Assembly: GCA_965224845.1 (NCBI GenBank)
Contig: CBDDAJ010000015.1
Coordinates: 124,001-188,000 of the forward strand
Direction: 5' to 3'
Source: Wocania_A sp965224845
GTDB lineage: Bacteria; Bacteroidota; Bacteroidia; Flavobacteriales; Flavobacteriaceae
Length of the DNA stretch: 64,000 nucleotides
Under the pieces are notes generated by a model, which searched no databases, had not been told where the DNA came from, and was given only the letters and a program-made list of their open reading frames with translations. Positions within the stretch are counted from its first letter, which is position 1. Each line of letters starts with the position of its first letter. Below, piece after piece: positions 43,303-51,115 of the stretch. The translations under genes and the position numbers were made by a program.

Positions 43303-44334
43303 TTAAGATATTTCTCCTCTTAAAGCCATTTCATAACTAGATTTAAAGGTTTTGCTCGATATATTTTGCCCTAATAAGTACATTAATTTACTTATTGCCG
43401 CTTCTGTTGTGATATCTTTTCCCGAAATAACACCTATTTTTTTGAGCTGATTACTCGTTTCGTAATGCCCCATGATAACCCCTCCTCCTGAACATTGGGT
43501 TACATTTATAATATGTATCCCTTTTATTATTGCTTTTTTTAGCAAATTAACAAACCAATCTTCAGTGCTACAGTTTCCAGCGCCGTAGGTTTCTAAAATC
43601 ACCCCTTTTATATTGGGGGTATTAAGAATACTTTGTATGACTTGCTCTGAAATTCCCGGAAATAGTTTTACCAGCGCTATATTTTTATCTAAATTTTTAT
43701 GAACTATTAATTTTTTTTTCAAATTAGGTTTAAACAAGTATTCATTATTCACTTTCAAATGCACTCCAGACTCAGCTAAATCAGGATAATTTAATGATGC
43801 AAAAGCTTCAAAATGTTCTGCATTAATTTTTGTTGTTCTATTGGCACGGTACAGTTTATATTCAAAATACAAACACACTTCTTTAATTACCGGCTTCTTT
43901 CGGTACTGTAATGATGCTACTTGAATAGATGTGATTAAATTTTCTTTAGCATCTGTTCTCAAATCACCAATAGGTAATTGAGACCCTGTAAAGACTACTG
44001 GTTTGGCTAGGTTTTCCAGCATAAAACTCAATGCCGATGCTGTATAGCTCATGGTATCACTGCCGTGTAATACAACAAACCCATCGTTCTTCTCATAATT
44101 TTTTTCAATTATTTCTGCAATATGCACCCAATATTTAGGATTCATGTTACTAGAATCAATTGGTTCTTTAAACGATATGGTATCTATATTACAGTCTAAT
44201 AAGTTTAACTCCGGAATTCTTTTTAAAAGGTTTTTAAAATCGAAAGCCCGAAGTGCTCCTGTTTTAAAATCTTTAATCATACCTATTGTACCGCCAGTAT
44301 ATATAAGTAATATATTAGGTTTAGTGTTTGCCAT
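43303..44334 (-). CDS. ansA: Type I L-asparaginase
   Basis: 343 aa. Conserved LLIYTGGTIGM (nucleophile Thr), then VLHGSDTMSYTASALSFML, TGSQLPIGDLRTD and KGVILETYGAGNCS. No signal peptide, so cytoplasmic type I. Hydrolyses Asn to Asp and ammonia. Starts 4 bases after tatD; the two are in one operon. Confidence 0.95.
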   Translation of the reverse strand: MANTKPNILLIYTGGTIGMIKDFKTGALRAFDFKNLLKRIPELNLLDCNIDTISFKEPIDSSNMNPKYWVHIAEIIEKNYEKNDGFVVLHGSDTMSYTASALSFMLENLAKPVVFTGSQLPIGDLRTDAKENLITSIQVASLQYRKKPVIKEVCLYFEYKLYRANRTTKINAEHFEAFASLNYPDLAESGVHLKVNNEYLFKPNLKKKLIVHKNLDKNIALVKLFPGISEQVIQSILNTPNIKGVILETYGAGNCSTEDWFVNLLKKAIIKGIHIINVTQCSGGGVIMGHYETSNQLKKIGVISGKDITTEAAISKLMYLLGQNISSKTFKSSYEMALRGEIS

Positions 44335-44338
44335 AATC

Positions 44339-45106
44339 TCAAATTTTAAAAACAGATTTTGAATTTTCGGTCGTAATTTCAGCTATATCTTGTTGAGACA
44401 TATTATATATGTCTGATAGTTTTTCTAACACTTTTATTATATAAGCACTTTCGTTTCGTTTACCTCTATAAGGTACAGGGGATAAATAAGGAGCATCGGT
44501 TTCTAAAACGATATGTTTTAAATCAATTTGACTTAAAAACGTATCAATCTTTCCGTTTTTAAAAGTCGCTACCCCGCCAATCCCCAATTTCATATTGTGA
44601 GATATAGCCCGATGTGCTTGTTCTAAAGTTCCTGTAAAACAATGAAAGATTCCGAACAAATCGTCACTTTTCTCTTCTTCTAAAACTTCAAATATTTCAT
44701 TAAAGGCATCGCGACAATGGATAACAATTGGTAACTTATATTGCTTAGCTAATTTAATTTGATGTTTAAATGCTCTTTTTTGAATTTCTAAAGTAGATCT
44801 ATCCCAATACAAATCAATGCCAATTTCTCCAATAGCATAAAAGTTTCGCTTTGCGAGTAAATCTTCAACATGTTTTAGCTCTTCTATATAATTATGCTTT
44901 ACATGAGTTGGGTGTAAGCCATTCATTAAAAACACATGTTCCGGATAATCCTTTTCAAGCTGAAACATGGCATCGGTATATGTAGAATCTATTGCCGGAA
45001 TAAAAAACCGTGTTACACCTAACTCAATGGCGCGGTTTATCATCTGATCTCTATCTTCATTAAAAGACGCACTATATAAATGGGTGTGGGTATCTGTTAT
45101 TATCAA
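44339..45106 (-). CDS. tatD: TatD family metal-dependent hydrolase
   Basis: 255 aa, complete TIM-barrel hydrolase. TDTHTHL (metal His pair), AIGEIGIDLYWD, LPIVIHCRDAF, GIFHCFTG and LETDAPYLSPVPYRGKRNES. TatD enzymes are Mg-dependent 3'-5' exonucleases linked to DNA quality control. First gene of tatD-ansA; the promoter is not obvious on the minus strand. Confidence 0.95.
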   Translation of the reverse strand: MIITDTHTHLYSASFNEDRDQMINRAIELGVTRFFIPAIDSTYTDAMFQLEKDYPEHVFLMNGLHPTHVKHNYIEELKHVEDLLAKRNFYAIGEIGIDLYWDRSTLEIQKRAFKHQIKLAKQYKLPIVIHCRDAFNEIFEVLEEEKSDDLFGIFHCFTGTLEQAHRAISHNMKLGIGGVATFKNGKIDTFLSQIDLKHIVLETDAPYLSPVPYRGKRNESAYIIKVLEKLSDIYNMSQQDIAEITTENSKSVFKI

Positions 45107-45141
45107 ATTTTTATTGTTTTAAATGGTATCGTTAACACTAT

Positions 45142-45176
45142 TTTGTAAAAATAATTGTTTTACATCATTATATTTG
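45142..45176 (+). promoter_or_regulatory. Promoter for the retropepsin-like gene
   Basis: TTTG at 45142-45145 and TATATTTG at 45169-45176, spacer 23 bases. The ATG follows 16 bases later, implying a near-leaderless mRNA. Confidence 0.55.
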
Positions 45177-45192
45177 TTTAAAACTAAATTAG

Positions 45193-45633
45193 ATGCAATC
45201 TCATCAACAATTTTTGCTTGAAAAAGGCTATACAAAAGTAAAATTGAAGCTTACAAAAACAAATCATTTTGAAGTTAAAGCTACTATTAATGGTGTAAAA
45301 GGTCTTTTTATTTTAGATACCGGAGCATCGAGTTCTTGTGTTGGTTTTGAGGCTGTTGAAAATTTTAATTTACTGGCCGAAGACTCTTTAATTAAAGCTG
45401 CCGGTGCTGGTGCCATAGATATGGATACCAAAATGGCAAAAAAAAACAAAGTAAAAATTGGCAAGTGGAAACATAATAAAATTGTATTGGTTTTATTTAA
45501 CCTTACGCACGTTAACACCGCTCTAATAAATCATAATGCAAAACCTGTTGATGGCATTATTGGTGCCGATATTTTAAAAAAAGCAAAAGCCATAATTGAT
45601 TACGAAAAGAAATATTTATACTTAAAGTTATAA
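45193..45633 (+). CDS. Retropepsin-like aspartic protease
   Basis: 146 aa, no signal peptide. The active site is FILDTGASSSCV (Asp-Thr-Gly), and the second half has VDGIIGADILKKAKAIIDY. Cellular single-domain retropepsins must form a homodimer to have two Asp residues. Members exist in many bacteria with unknown targets. Stop is 69 bases before the response regulator gene; no shared terminator seen, so co-transcription is possible. Confidence 0.88.
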   Translation: MQSHQQFLLEKGYTKVKLKLTKTNHFEVKATINGVKGLFILDTGASSSCVGFEAVENFNLLAEDSLIKAAGAGAIDMDTKMAKKNKVKIGKWKHNKIVLVLFNLTHVNTALINHNAKPVDGIIGADILKKAKAIIDYEKKYLYLKL

Positions 45634-45702
45634 GAATCTATAGTTTTAATTCTTACTTTTATAGTATAATTATATAGCAAAATAATCCCTACTAATTAAT
45701 TA

Positions 45703-46329
45703 ATGAATCACAGTATTGTAATTGCAGACGACCATCCGCTTATGCTAAGAGGTCTATCCGATTTTTTAACCTCGAAAGGTTTTAATATTGTTGGTAGTGC
45801 TCAAGATGGCAATGCAGCTTATAATCTTATTGTAAAATTAAAGCCAGAAATTGCGATCCTAGATATAAGGATGCCTCATAAAACGGGCTTAGAAATTGCC
45901 GAGGCTTGTAAAAAAAACAATCTTAATACTAAAGTTATTTTAATAACTTTTGATAAAGAAGAAGAGGTTTATGATAAAGCATTAGCCTGTGGTGTTTATG
46001 GATATATTTTAAAAGAATTTGCTATTGAAGAAATTGAGACCTGTATTAAACATGTTATAAATAACAAATCTTACTTTAGTGAAGAAATTGCAGATTATTT
46101 AAATACGAGTCACCAAAAACCCGAAGCATTAGCATCCTTAAGCAGATCTGAACTTAAAATTGTTAAACTTATATCTGAAAATAAAACCAGTCACGATATC
46201 GCTAAAGAATTAATCATTTCTGTAAGAACTGTAGAAAAGCACAGAAGTAATATAGTAGCAAAATTAAGGCTGGATAATAAGCCTACCTCACTTTCTATTT
46301 GGGCAACTTTAAATAAAGACTTTCTTTAA
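45703..46329 (+). CDS. Orphan NarL/LuxR-family response regulator
   Basis: 208 aa. Receiver domain with the acidic pair in VIADDHPLM, phospho-acceptor Asp54 (AILDIRMPH), and the conserved Lys in GYILKEF. C-terminal LuxR/GerE helix-turn-helix (LSRSELKIVKLISENKTSHDIAKELIISVRTVEKHRSNIVAKLRL). Full length and well conserved. No histidine kinase gene is next to it. Two bases after its stop begins the first of three tandem repeats, each with a perfect TACGTAG-AA-CTACGTA dyad. The 7-2-7 layout matches operators known for NarL-type regulators, so these may be its target sites. Confidence 0.95.
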   Translation: MNHSIVIADDHPLMLRGLSDFLTSKGFNIVGSAQDGNAAYNLIVKLKPEIAILDIRMPHKTGLEIAEACKKNNLNTKVILITFDKEEEVYDKALACGVYGYILKEFAIEEIETCIKHVINNKSYFSEEIADYLNTSHQKPEALASLSRSELKIVKLISENKTSHDIAKELIISVRTVEKHRSNIVAKLRLDNKPTSLSIWATLNKDFL

Positions 46330-46330
46330 A

Positions 46331-46350
46331 AATACGTAGAACTACGTATT
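46331..46350 (+). promoter_or_regulatory. Dyad 1: candidate NarL-type operator and regulator-gene terminator
   Basis: AATACGTAGAACTACGTATT is a perfect inverted repeat, TACGTAG-AA-CTACGTA, of 7-2-7 geometry. It begins two bases after the regulator stop and is followed by T8, so at RNA level it is also a plausible terminator (8-bp stem, GAAC loop). Confidence 0.6.
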
Positions 46351-46384
46351 TTTTTTATCAATTCTATATTATACTTTTACAGTG

Positions 46385-46454
46385 CTATTAATTAGTTCTT
46401 AGGGAGAATTATTTGGAGGCTCTAAATTGTAATAATTTAGAGCCTTCTTTTTTT
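46385..46454 (+). ncRNA. Candidate small RNA 1
   Basis: A -7-like box TACTTTTA (46372-46379) precedes it. The predicted RNA of about 70 bases ends in an 11-bp hairpin GGCTCTAAATT/AATTTAGAGCC (46418-46444) plus a T-run. No ORF inside. Boundaries are approximate and expression is unproven. Confidence 0.4.
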
Positions 46455-46478
46455 AATGAAAATATCTGTTTTGATAAA

Positions 46479-46498
46479 AATACGTAGAACTACGTATT
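46479..46498 (+). promoter_or_regulatory. Dyad 2: candidate NarL-type operator
   Basis: Identical 20-bp dyad and T8. Its centre lies about 45 bp before the predicted start site of the second small RNA, the distance typical for class II activators. Confidence 0.55.
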
Positions 46499-46532
46499 TT
46501 TTTTATCAATTCTATGCTATACTTTTACAGTG

Positions 46533-46600
46533 CTATTAATTAGTTCTTAGGGAGAATTATTGGAGGCTCTAAATTGTAATGATTTAGAGCTTTCTTTTTT
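46533..46600 (+). ncRNA. Candidate small RNA 2
   Basis: Same core as copy 1 (-7-like box TACTTTTA at 46520-46527). Hairpin GGCTCTAAATT/GATTTAGAGCT (46565-46591) keeps pairing through two G-U wobbles, then a T-run. Boundaries are approximate. Confidence 0.4.
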
Positions 46601-46624
46601 TAAAGAAACATCTGTTTTGATAAA

Positions 46625-46644
46625 AATACGTAGAACTACGTATT
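46625..46644 (+). promoter_or_regulatory. Dyad 3: candidate NarL-type operator
   Basis: Third identical 20-bp dyad and T8, 146 bp after dyad 2. Confidence 0.55.
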
Positions 46645-46678
46645 TTTTTTATCGATTCTATACTATACTTTTACAGTG

Positions 46679-46741
46679 CTATTAATTAGTTCTTAGAGAG
46701 GATTTTACCAAGGCTCTGTATTTTAAAATACAGAGTCTTTT
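46679..46741 (+). ncRNA. Candidate small RNA 3
   Basis: Same core (-7-like box TACTTTTA at 46666-46673), but the hairpin has a different sequence, GGCTCTGTATTTT/AAAATACAGAGTC (46712-46737). Paired positions changed on both strands, i.e. compensatory changes that preserve the structure. Followed by TTTT, a weaker run than in copies 1 and 2, so transcription may continue into the peptide gene. Confidence 0.4.
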
Positions 46742-46784
46742 AAAAGAGAATTAATTTACCCCAAACCTGTCTTATATATACAAA

Positions 46785-46883
46785 ATGGAAAGAAACAACA
46801 TTCTTGAAAAGTTTTTTGCAATAGGACTAATCCTATTAGTTCTAATTGTAATTTCAATTAATATTTTTGTTACCTTTTTTTAG
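46785..46883 (+). CDS. 32-residue single-pass membrane peptide
   Basis: Reads MERNNILEKFFAIGLILLVL then IVISINIFVTFF and a TAG stop. A short charged N terminus is followed by about 22 hydrophobic residues, a typical small transmembrane peptide. It lies 44 bases after the third repeat unit and 27 bases before a strong terminator. AT-rich hydrophobic ORFs of this length can arise by chance, but the location, compact unit and terminator support it. Function unknown. Confidence 0.5.
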   Translation: MERNNILEKFFAIGLILLVLIVISINIFVTFF

Positions 46884-46910
46884 TTTTAGTTAGTCTTAAA
46901 AAATTGATTG

Positions 46911-46948
46911 AAAAAAAAAGCCATCTTAAAAAGATGGCTTTTTTTTTC
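46911..46948. terminator. Bidirectional terminator (peptide gene / odhB)
   Basis: AAAAGCCATCTT pairs with AAGATGGCTTTT, with A-run on one side and T-run on the other, so it can stop transcription from both strands. Ends odhB on the minus strand and the peptide/small-RNA unit on the plus strand. Confidence 0.85.
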
Positions 46949-46960
46949 AACAAAGAACAA

Positions 46961-48172
46961 CTAAAGCTCTAGTGCCTTTTTAATATCATTATTCATTAAT
47001 AATTCTATAGGATTTTCTAAAGCTTCTTTAACGGCTACCAAGAATCCTACGCTTTCTTTTCCATCAATAATTCTATGATCGTATGATAGCGCGACATACA
47101 TAATAGGTCGTATCTCAACTTTTCCATTTATAGCTACCGGTCGCTCAACAATATTATGCATTCCTAAAATACCGCTTTGAGGCGGGTTAATTATTGGTGT
47201 AGACAGCATACTTCCAAAAACTCCTCCATTCGAAATAGTAAATGTACCTCCTGTCATTTCATCAACAGTAATTTGCCCATCACGAGCACGAATAGCTAAT
47301 CTTTTTACTTCAGATTCAACACCTCTAAAGCTTAAATTCTCAACATTTCTCATAACAGGAACCATAAGTCCTTTAGGGCCGGAAACCGCTATACTAATAT
47401 CGCAAAAATCATAAGAAATCATCTCTTTCCCATCAATCATAGAGTTCACTGCCGGATACATTTTTAATGCTCTAACCACGGCTAAAGTAAAGAAGCTCAT
47501 AAATCCTAAACCAACACCGTGTTTTGCTTTAAAGGTTTCTTTATATTCACTGCGTAATGCAAAAATGGGCGACATATCAACCTCATTAAATGTGGTTAAC
47601 ATAGCTGTTGTGTTTTTAGCCTCTACTAAACGTTCTGCCACTTTACGACGTAGCATAGACATTTTGCTTCTTGATGTTCCTCTGCTTCCTCCTGTTGGAG
47701 TGCCCATACTTGGCGTAGCTTTTACAGCATCTTCTTTAGTAATACGTCCATCTTTTCCTGTTCCGGAAACGGATGCCGCATCAATGCCCTTTTCGGCTAA
47801 AACTTTTTTAGCTGCAGGACTTGCTGTTCCTGTAGCATAAGTAGCAGACTGAGGCTTCTCGACTGCGCTCGAAGTGGTATTTACATCTTCTTTTGCTTCC
47901 GCTTTGGCTGGAGCATCTCCTCCTTCAGGTTTTTCTGCACTGGTATCAATTAAACAAACCACTGCCCCAACAGCTACAGCATCACCTTCTTCCGCTTTAA
48001 GCGTAATGGTTCCGCTAACCTCAGCTGGTAATTCAAGGGTTGCTTTATCGCTATCTACTTCAGCAATAGCCTGGTCTTTTTCTACATAATCTCCATCTTC
48101 TACTAACCATGTTGCTATTTCTACTTCTGTAATAGATTCCCCTGGTGATGGTACTTTCATTTCTAAAATCAT
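46961..48172 (-). CDS. sucB: 2-oxoglutarate dehydrogenase E2 (dihydrolipoyl succinyltransferase)
   Basis: 403 aa. Lipoyl domain at 1-76 with the lipoylated Lys in EVDSDKATLELPA. A peripheral-subunit-binding domain at about 117-150 (ASPAAKKVLAEKGIDAASVSGTGKDGRITKEDAV). The catalytic domain ends with ALSYDHRIIDGKESV (active-site His). The linker between the first two domains (about 77-116) holds TSSAVEKP, encoded by a copy of the short dispersed element also in polA. TCA-cycle enzyme with OdhA upstream and E3 elsewhere. Single lipoyl domain, as in most OdhB. Confidence 0.97.
   Translation of the reverse strand: MILEMKVPSPGESITEVEIATWLVEDGDYVEKDQAIAEVDSDKATLELPAEVSGTITLKAEEGDAVAVGAVVCLIDTSAEKPEGGDAPAKAEAKEDVNTTSSAVEKPQSATYATGTASPAAKKVLAEKGIDAASVSGTGKDGRITKEDAVKATPSMGTPTGGSRGTSRSKMSMLRRKVAERLVEAKNTTAMLTTFNEVDMSPIFALRSEYKETFKAKHGVGLGFMSFFTLAVVRALKMYPAVNSMIDGKEMISYDFCDISIAVSGPKGLMVPVMRNVENLSFRGVESEVKRLAIRARDGQITVDEMTGGTFTISNGGVFGSMLSTPIINPPQSGILGMHNIVERPVAINGKVEIRPIMYVALSYDHRIIDGKESVGFLVAVKEALENPIELLMNNDIKKALEL
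47853..47876 (-). repeat. Short dispersed element, in frame in odhB linker
   Basis: On the coding strand, CACTTCGAGCGCAGTCGAGA, an imperfect inverted repeat around GCGCAG, read as TSSAVEK in the linker between lipoyl and subunit-binding domains. Its reverse complement has the same TCGACTxCGCTC core as the polA copies. Confidence 0.6.
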
Positions 48173-48212
48173 GCTCTATAATTTGAATTGTATATGCGTT
48201 ATATATCGTTTT

Positions 48213-50957
48213 TTAATTGTCGTTATTGAAAACAGCATTTATAACTCGCTGTTGCCTTCTCTTATCTCTGGCACTAGATCCTGGTGCTGGCACAGAGTTA
48301 TATGGTCTTGCACAAACATCTAATTTAACTAAATCTATGCGTTGCATAATATGACTCCAAGCTCCCATGTTTTTTGGTTCTTCTTGAGCCCAAACGTAAT
48401 TTTTAACATTCGGATAGCGGTCTATTACCTGTTGAATTTTATCTAAATGCAGAGGGAATAATTGTTCTATTCTTACCAATGCGACGTCTTCTTGATTCAA
48501 TTTTTCTCTTTCCGTTAATAAATCATAATAGAATTTACCTGTGCAGAACACTAATTTTTTTACGCTTTCCGGGTTTACAGTATCGTCTATAACTTCTTTA
48601 AAAACACCTGTTGCCAATTCTTTTATTGACGAAACCGCTTTTGGATGACGTAATAAACTTTTTGGTGTAAATACAATTAAAGGTTTTCTGAAATCGCGTT
48701 TCATTTGGCGTCGCAATAAATGGAAAAAATTGGCAGGTGTAGTACAATCTGCTACAATCATATTGTCTTCTGCGCATAATTGTAAATAACGTTCCATTCT
48801 TGCAGATGAATGCTCAGACCCTTGTCCTTCATAACCATGTGGTAACAATACAACAATACCGTTTTGCGCTTTCCATTTATCTTCTGCTGCCGATAAATAT
48901 TGATCAAAAATAATTTGAGCCCCATTACTAAAATCTCCAAACTGCGCTTCCCAAATGGTTAAAGTATTAGGATTGGCCATAGCATATCCATAGTCAAAAC
49001 CTAATACGCCATATTCTGATAAAAAGGAATTGTAAATATCCATTTTACCTTTATTTTCCGGATTTGTATTCAGTAAATTTATACGCTCTTCTGAAATTTC
49101 ATCTCTTAAAATAGCATGACGGTGGCTAAAGGTGCCTCGCTCTACATCTTGACCAGAAATGCGGACATTAAAACCTTCTTCCATCAAACTGCCATATGCT
49201 AATGTTTCTGCCATACCCCAATCCAGCATATCGGTTTCAAAAACCATTTTTGCTCTGCCATCTAAAATACGTTCGGCTTTACGTAAAAACTTAACCCCTT
49301 CTGGTACAGTAGAAACTACTTTTGATATATGCTCTAGTTTATCTTTAGGGTAACTTGTACTAACCGTTTCCAGCAAAGCGTTAATTCCTCTACGCTGAAA
49401 TGCTGTCCAACGTTCTTGCATAAACTCTCTAACCTTGGACGAATCGGCTTCTTTCGATTTTGAATATTCGCTTTCTAAAGTTTCCTTAAAGCTTAATACT
49501 AAACTGTTTAAATATGTTTTATCTATGGTACCTTCTTCAATAAGTTTATCTGAATAGATCTTAAAAGGATTTGAATGCTTTGAAATGTTTTTATATAATT
49601 TTGGTTGTGTAAACCTGGGCTCATCACCTTCATTATGCCCATACTTTCTATACCCTAATAAATCTATATACACATCTTTTTTATAGCGCATCCTGTATTC
49701 TAAGGCCATTTCTACAGCATGTACAACAGCTTCGGCATCATCAGCATTTACGTGTAACACAGGAGACAGTGTTACTTTAGCAACATCGGTACAATAGGTA
49801 CTAGAACGTGCATCTAAATAATTGGTGGTAAACCCAATTTGATTGTTTACTACAATATGGATTGTTCCTCCGGTTTTATAACCATTAAGTTGACTCATTT
49901 GTGCCACTTCATAAACAATCCCTTGCCCAGCGATTGCCGCATCGCCATGTACAATTATCGGGATGATTTTAGAATCATCGCCTGCATAATCAGAATCTAT
50001 TTTTGCCCTGGTAATTCCTTCAGCAACAGATGCAACAGTTTCTAAGTGCGATGGATTAGGAACTAAATTCATCTTGATATTCTTTCCGTTTTGGTAAGTT
50101 TTATCAAGTGTTAATCCTAAATGATATTTTACATCACCATCAATGTTTTCGTCTTCAAAATCTTTACCATCAAACTCACTAAAAAGTTCTCTTAATGGCT
50201 TCCTGAAGATGTTTACCAAAGTACTTAACCGACCTCGATGTGCCATGCCTAACACACATTCTTTTACACCATATTTTTCAACAGCGTAATAAAGCACATT
50301 ACTTAAGGCTGGGATTAATGATTCACCGCCTTCTAATGAAAATCGTTTTTGACCAACATATTTTGTTTGCAAAAAGCTTTCAAAAGAAACTGCTTGATTT
50401 AATTTTGAAAGAATATATTTTTTTGTTTCAACCGAGTAATTGGGTTGATTATCATTTTCGTTTAATTGATTTTGCCACCATTTTATAACTTCAGGATTGC
50501 GTAAGTACATATATTCTATACCAATAGAACTGCAATAAATATCCTCTAAATGCACCACTATTTCACGCAAAGTTTTTGCGCCTATCCCTAAAATATCACC
50601 CGCATTAAATACAGTATCTAAATCGCCTTCAGTTAATCCAAAATTACTAATATCTAAAGTAGGCGTATATGTTCTACGCTCTCTTACAGGATTGGTTTTT
50701 GTAAACAAATGCCCTCGCATTCTATAACCATCAATAAGTTTTACTACTTGAAATTCTTTTTGAACCTGTTCTGGAATTTGGGTAGAAACCCCTTCAACAA
50801 TTTCACCATCTAACCCGTAATTTTCTGATCCAAAATCGTAGCCTTGAAAAAAGGCTCTCCAACTTGGTTCTACTGCATCAGGATTTTGTAAATATTGCTC
50901 GTATAAATCAGCAAAATATGCTGTGTGTGCTGCGTTTAAAAATGAAAATTTATCCAT
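48213..50957 (-). CDS. sucA: 2-oxoglutarate dehydrogenase E1
   Basis: 914 aa. The N-terminal E1 segment (LYEQYLQNPDAVEPSWRAFFQGYDFG) is followed by the thiamine-diphosphate core (VLGMAHRGRLSTLVNI, IIVHGDAAIAGQGIVYE, NNQIGFTT) and the pyrimidine-binding/C-terminal domain (FGDFSNGAQIIFDQYL, LLPHGYEGQGSEHSSARMERYLQL, WAQEEPKNMGAW). Decarboxylates 2-oxoglutarate and passes succinyl to OdhB, 40 bases downstream. The -7 box TATTTTTG lies on the minus strand at 50998-51005. Confidence 0.98.
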   Translation of the reverse strand: MDKFSFLNAAHTAYFADLYEQYLQNPDAVEPSWRAFFQGYDFGSENYGLDGEIVEGVSTQIPEQVQKEFQVVKLIDGYRMRGHLFTKTNPVRERRTYTPTLDISNFGLTEGDLDTVFNAGDILGIGAKTLREIVVHLEDIYCSSIGIEYMYLRNPEVIKWWQNQLNENDNQPNYSVETKKYILSKLNQAVSFESFLQTKYVGQKRFSLEGGESLIPALSNVLYYAVEKYGVKECVLGMAHRGRLSTLVNIFRKPLRELFSEFDGKDFEDENIDGDVKYHLGLTLDKTYQNGKNIKMNLVPNPSHLETVASVAEGITRAKIDSDYAGDDSKIIPIIVHGDAAIAGQGIVYEVAQMSQLNGYKTGGTIHIVVNNQIGFTTNYLDARSSTYCTDVAKVTLSPVLHVNADDAEAVVHAVEMALEYRMRYKKDVYIDLLGYRKYGHNEGDEPRFTQPKLYKNISKHSNPFKIYSDKLIEEGTIDKTYLNSLVLSFKETLESEYSKSKEADSSKVREFMQERWTAFQRRGINALLETVSTSYPKDKLEHISKVVSTVPEGVKFLRKAERILDGRAKMVFETDMLDWGMAETLAYGSLMEEGFNVRISGQDVERGTFSHRHAILRDEISEERINLLNTNPENKGKMDIYNSFLSEYGVLGFDYGYAMANPNTLTIWEAQFGDFSNGAQIIFDQYLSAAEDKWKAQNGIVVLLPHGYEGQGSEHSSARMERYLQLCAEDNMIVADCTTPANFFHLLRRQMKRDFRKPLIVFTPKSLLRHPKAVSSIKELATGVFKEVIDDTVNPESVKKLVFCTGKFYYDLLTEREKLNQEDVALVRIEQLFPLHLDKIQQVIDRYPNVKNYVWAQEEPKNMGAWSHIMQRIDLVKLDVCARPYNSVPAPGSSARDKRRQQRVINAVFNNDN

Positions 50958-50997
50958 TATTATTTTTAATACCGTAATGGTTAGTCAAAATATTTTT

Positions 50998-51005
50998 CAA
51001 AAATA
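50998..51005 (-). promoter_or_regulatory. -7 box (TATTTTTG) for sucA-sucB
   Basis: Exact TAnnTTTG match, about 40 bases upstream of the sucA ATG. No clear -33. Confidence 0.5.
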
Positions 51006-51115
51006 CAACTTTTACTAAAATTAGATGTTTCTTTTATTATATTTATAAGAATTATCAACCGTTTAAAAAATAAACCGTTAATCTGTATTAAATTTTTGAC
51101 TATTTCTTATTACAT

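Larger units (their letters stand above)
46331..46741 (+). repeat. Three tandem units of 148, 146 and about 117 bases
   Basis: Unit starts at 46331, 46479 and 46625. The first 92 or so bases are nearly identical across the three: dyad AATACGTAGAACTACGTATT, T8, then TATC[AG]ATTCTATxxTATACTTTTACAGTGC, then TATTAATTAGTTCTTAG. Each unit then has its own hairpin. Units 1 and 2 have a further 24-26 bases (ATCTGTTTTGATAAA) before the next dyad; unit 3 lacks these. All three copies lie between the regulator gene and the 32-aa peptide gene, and no copy was seen elsewhere in the window. Confidence 0.97.

Noticed and set aside
46331..46741. CRISPR array
   Set aside because: Units are 146-148 bp with long conserved parts rather than short repeats with unique spacers, and no cas genes are present.
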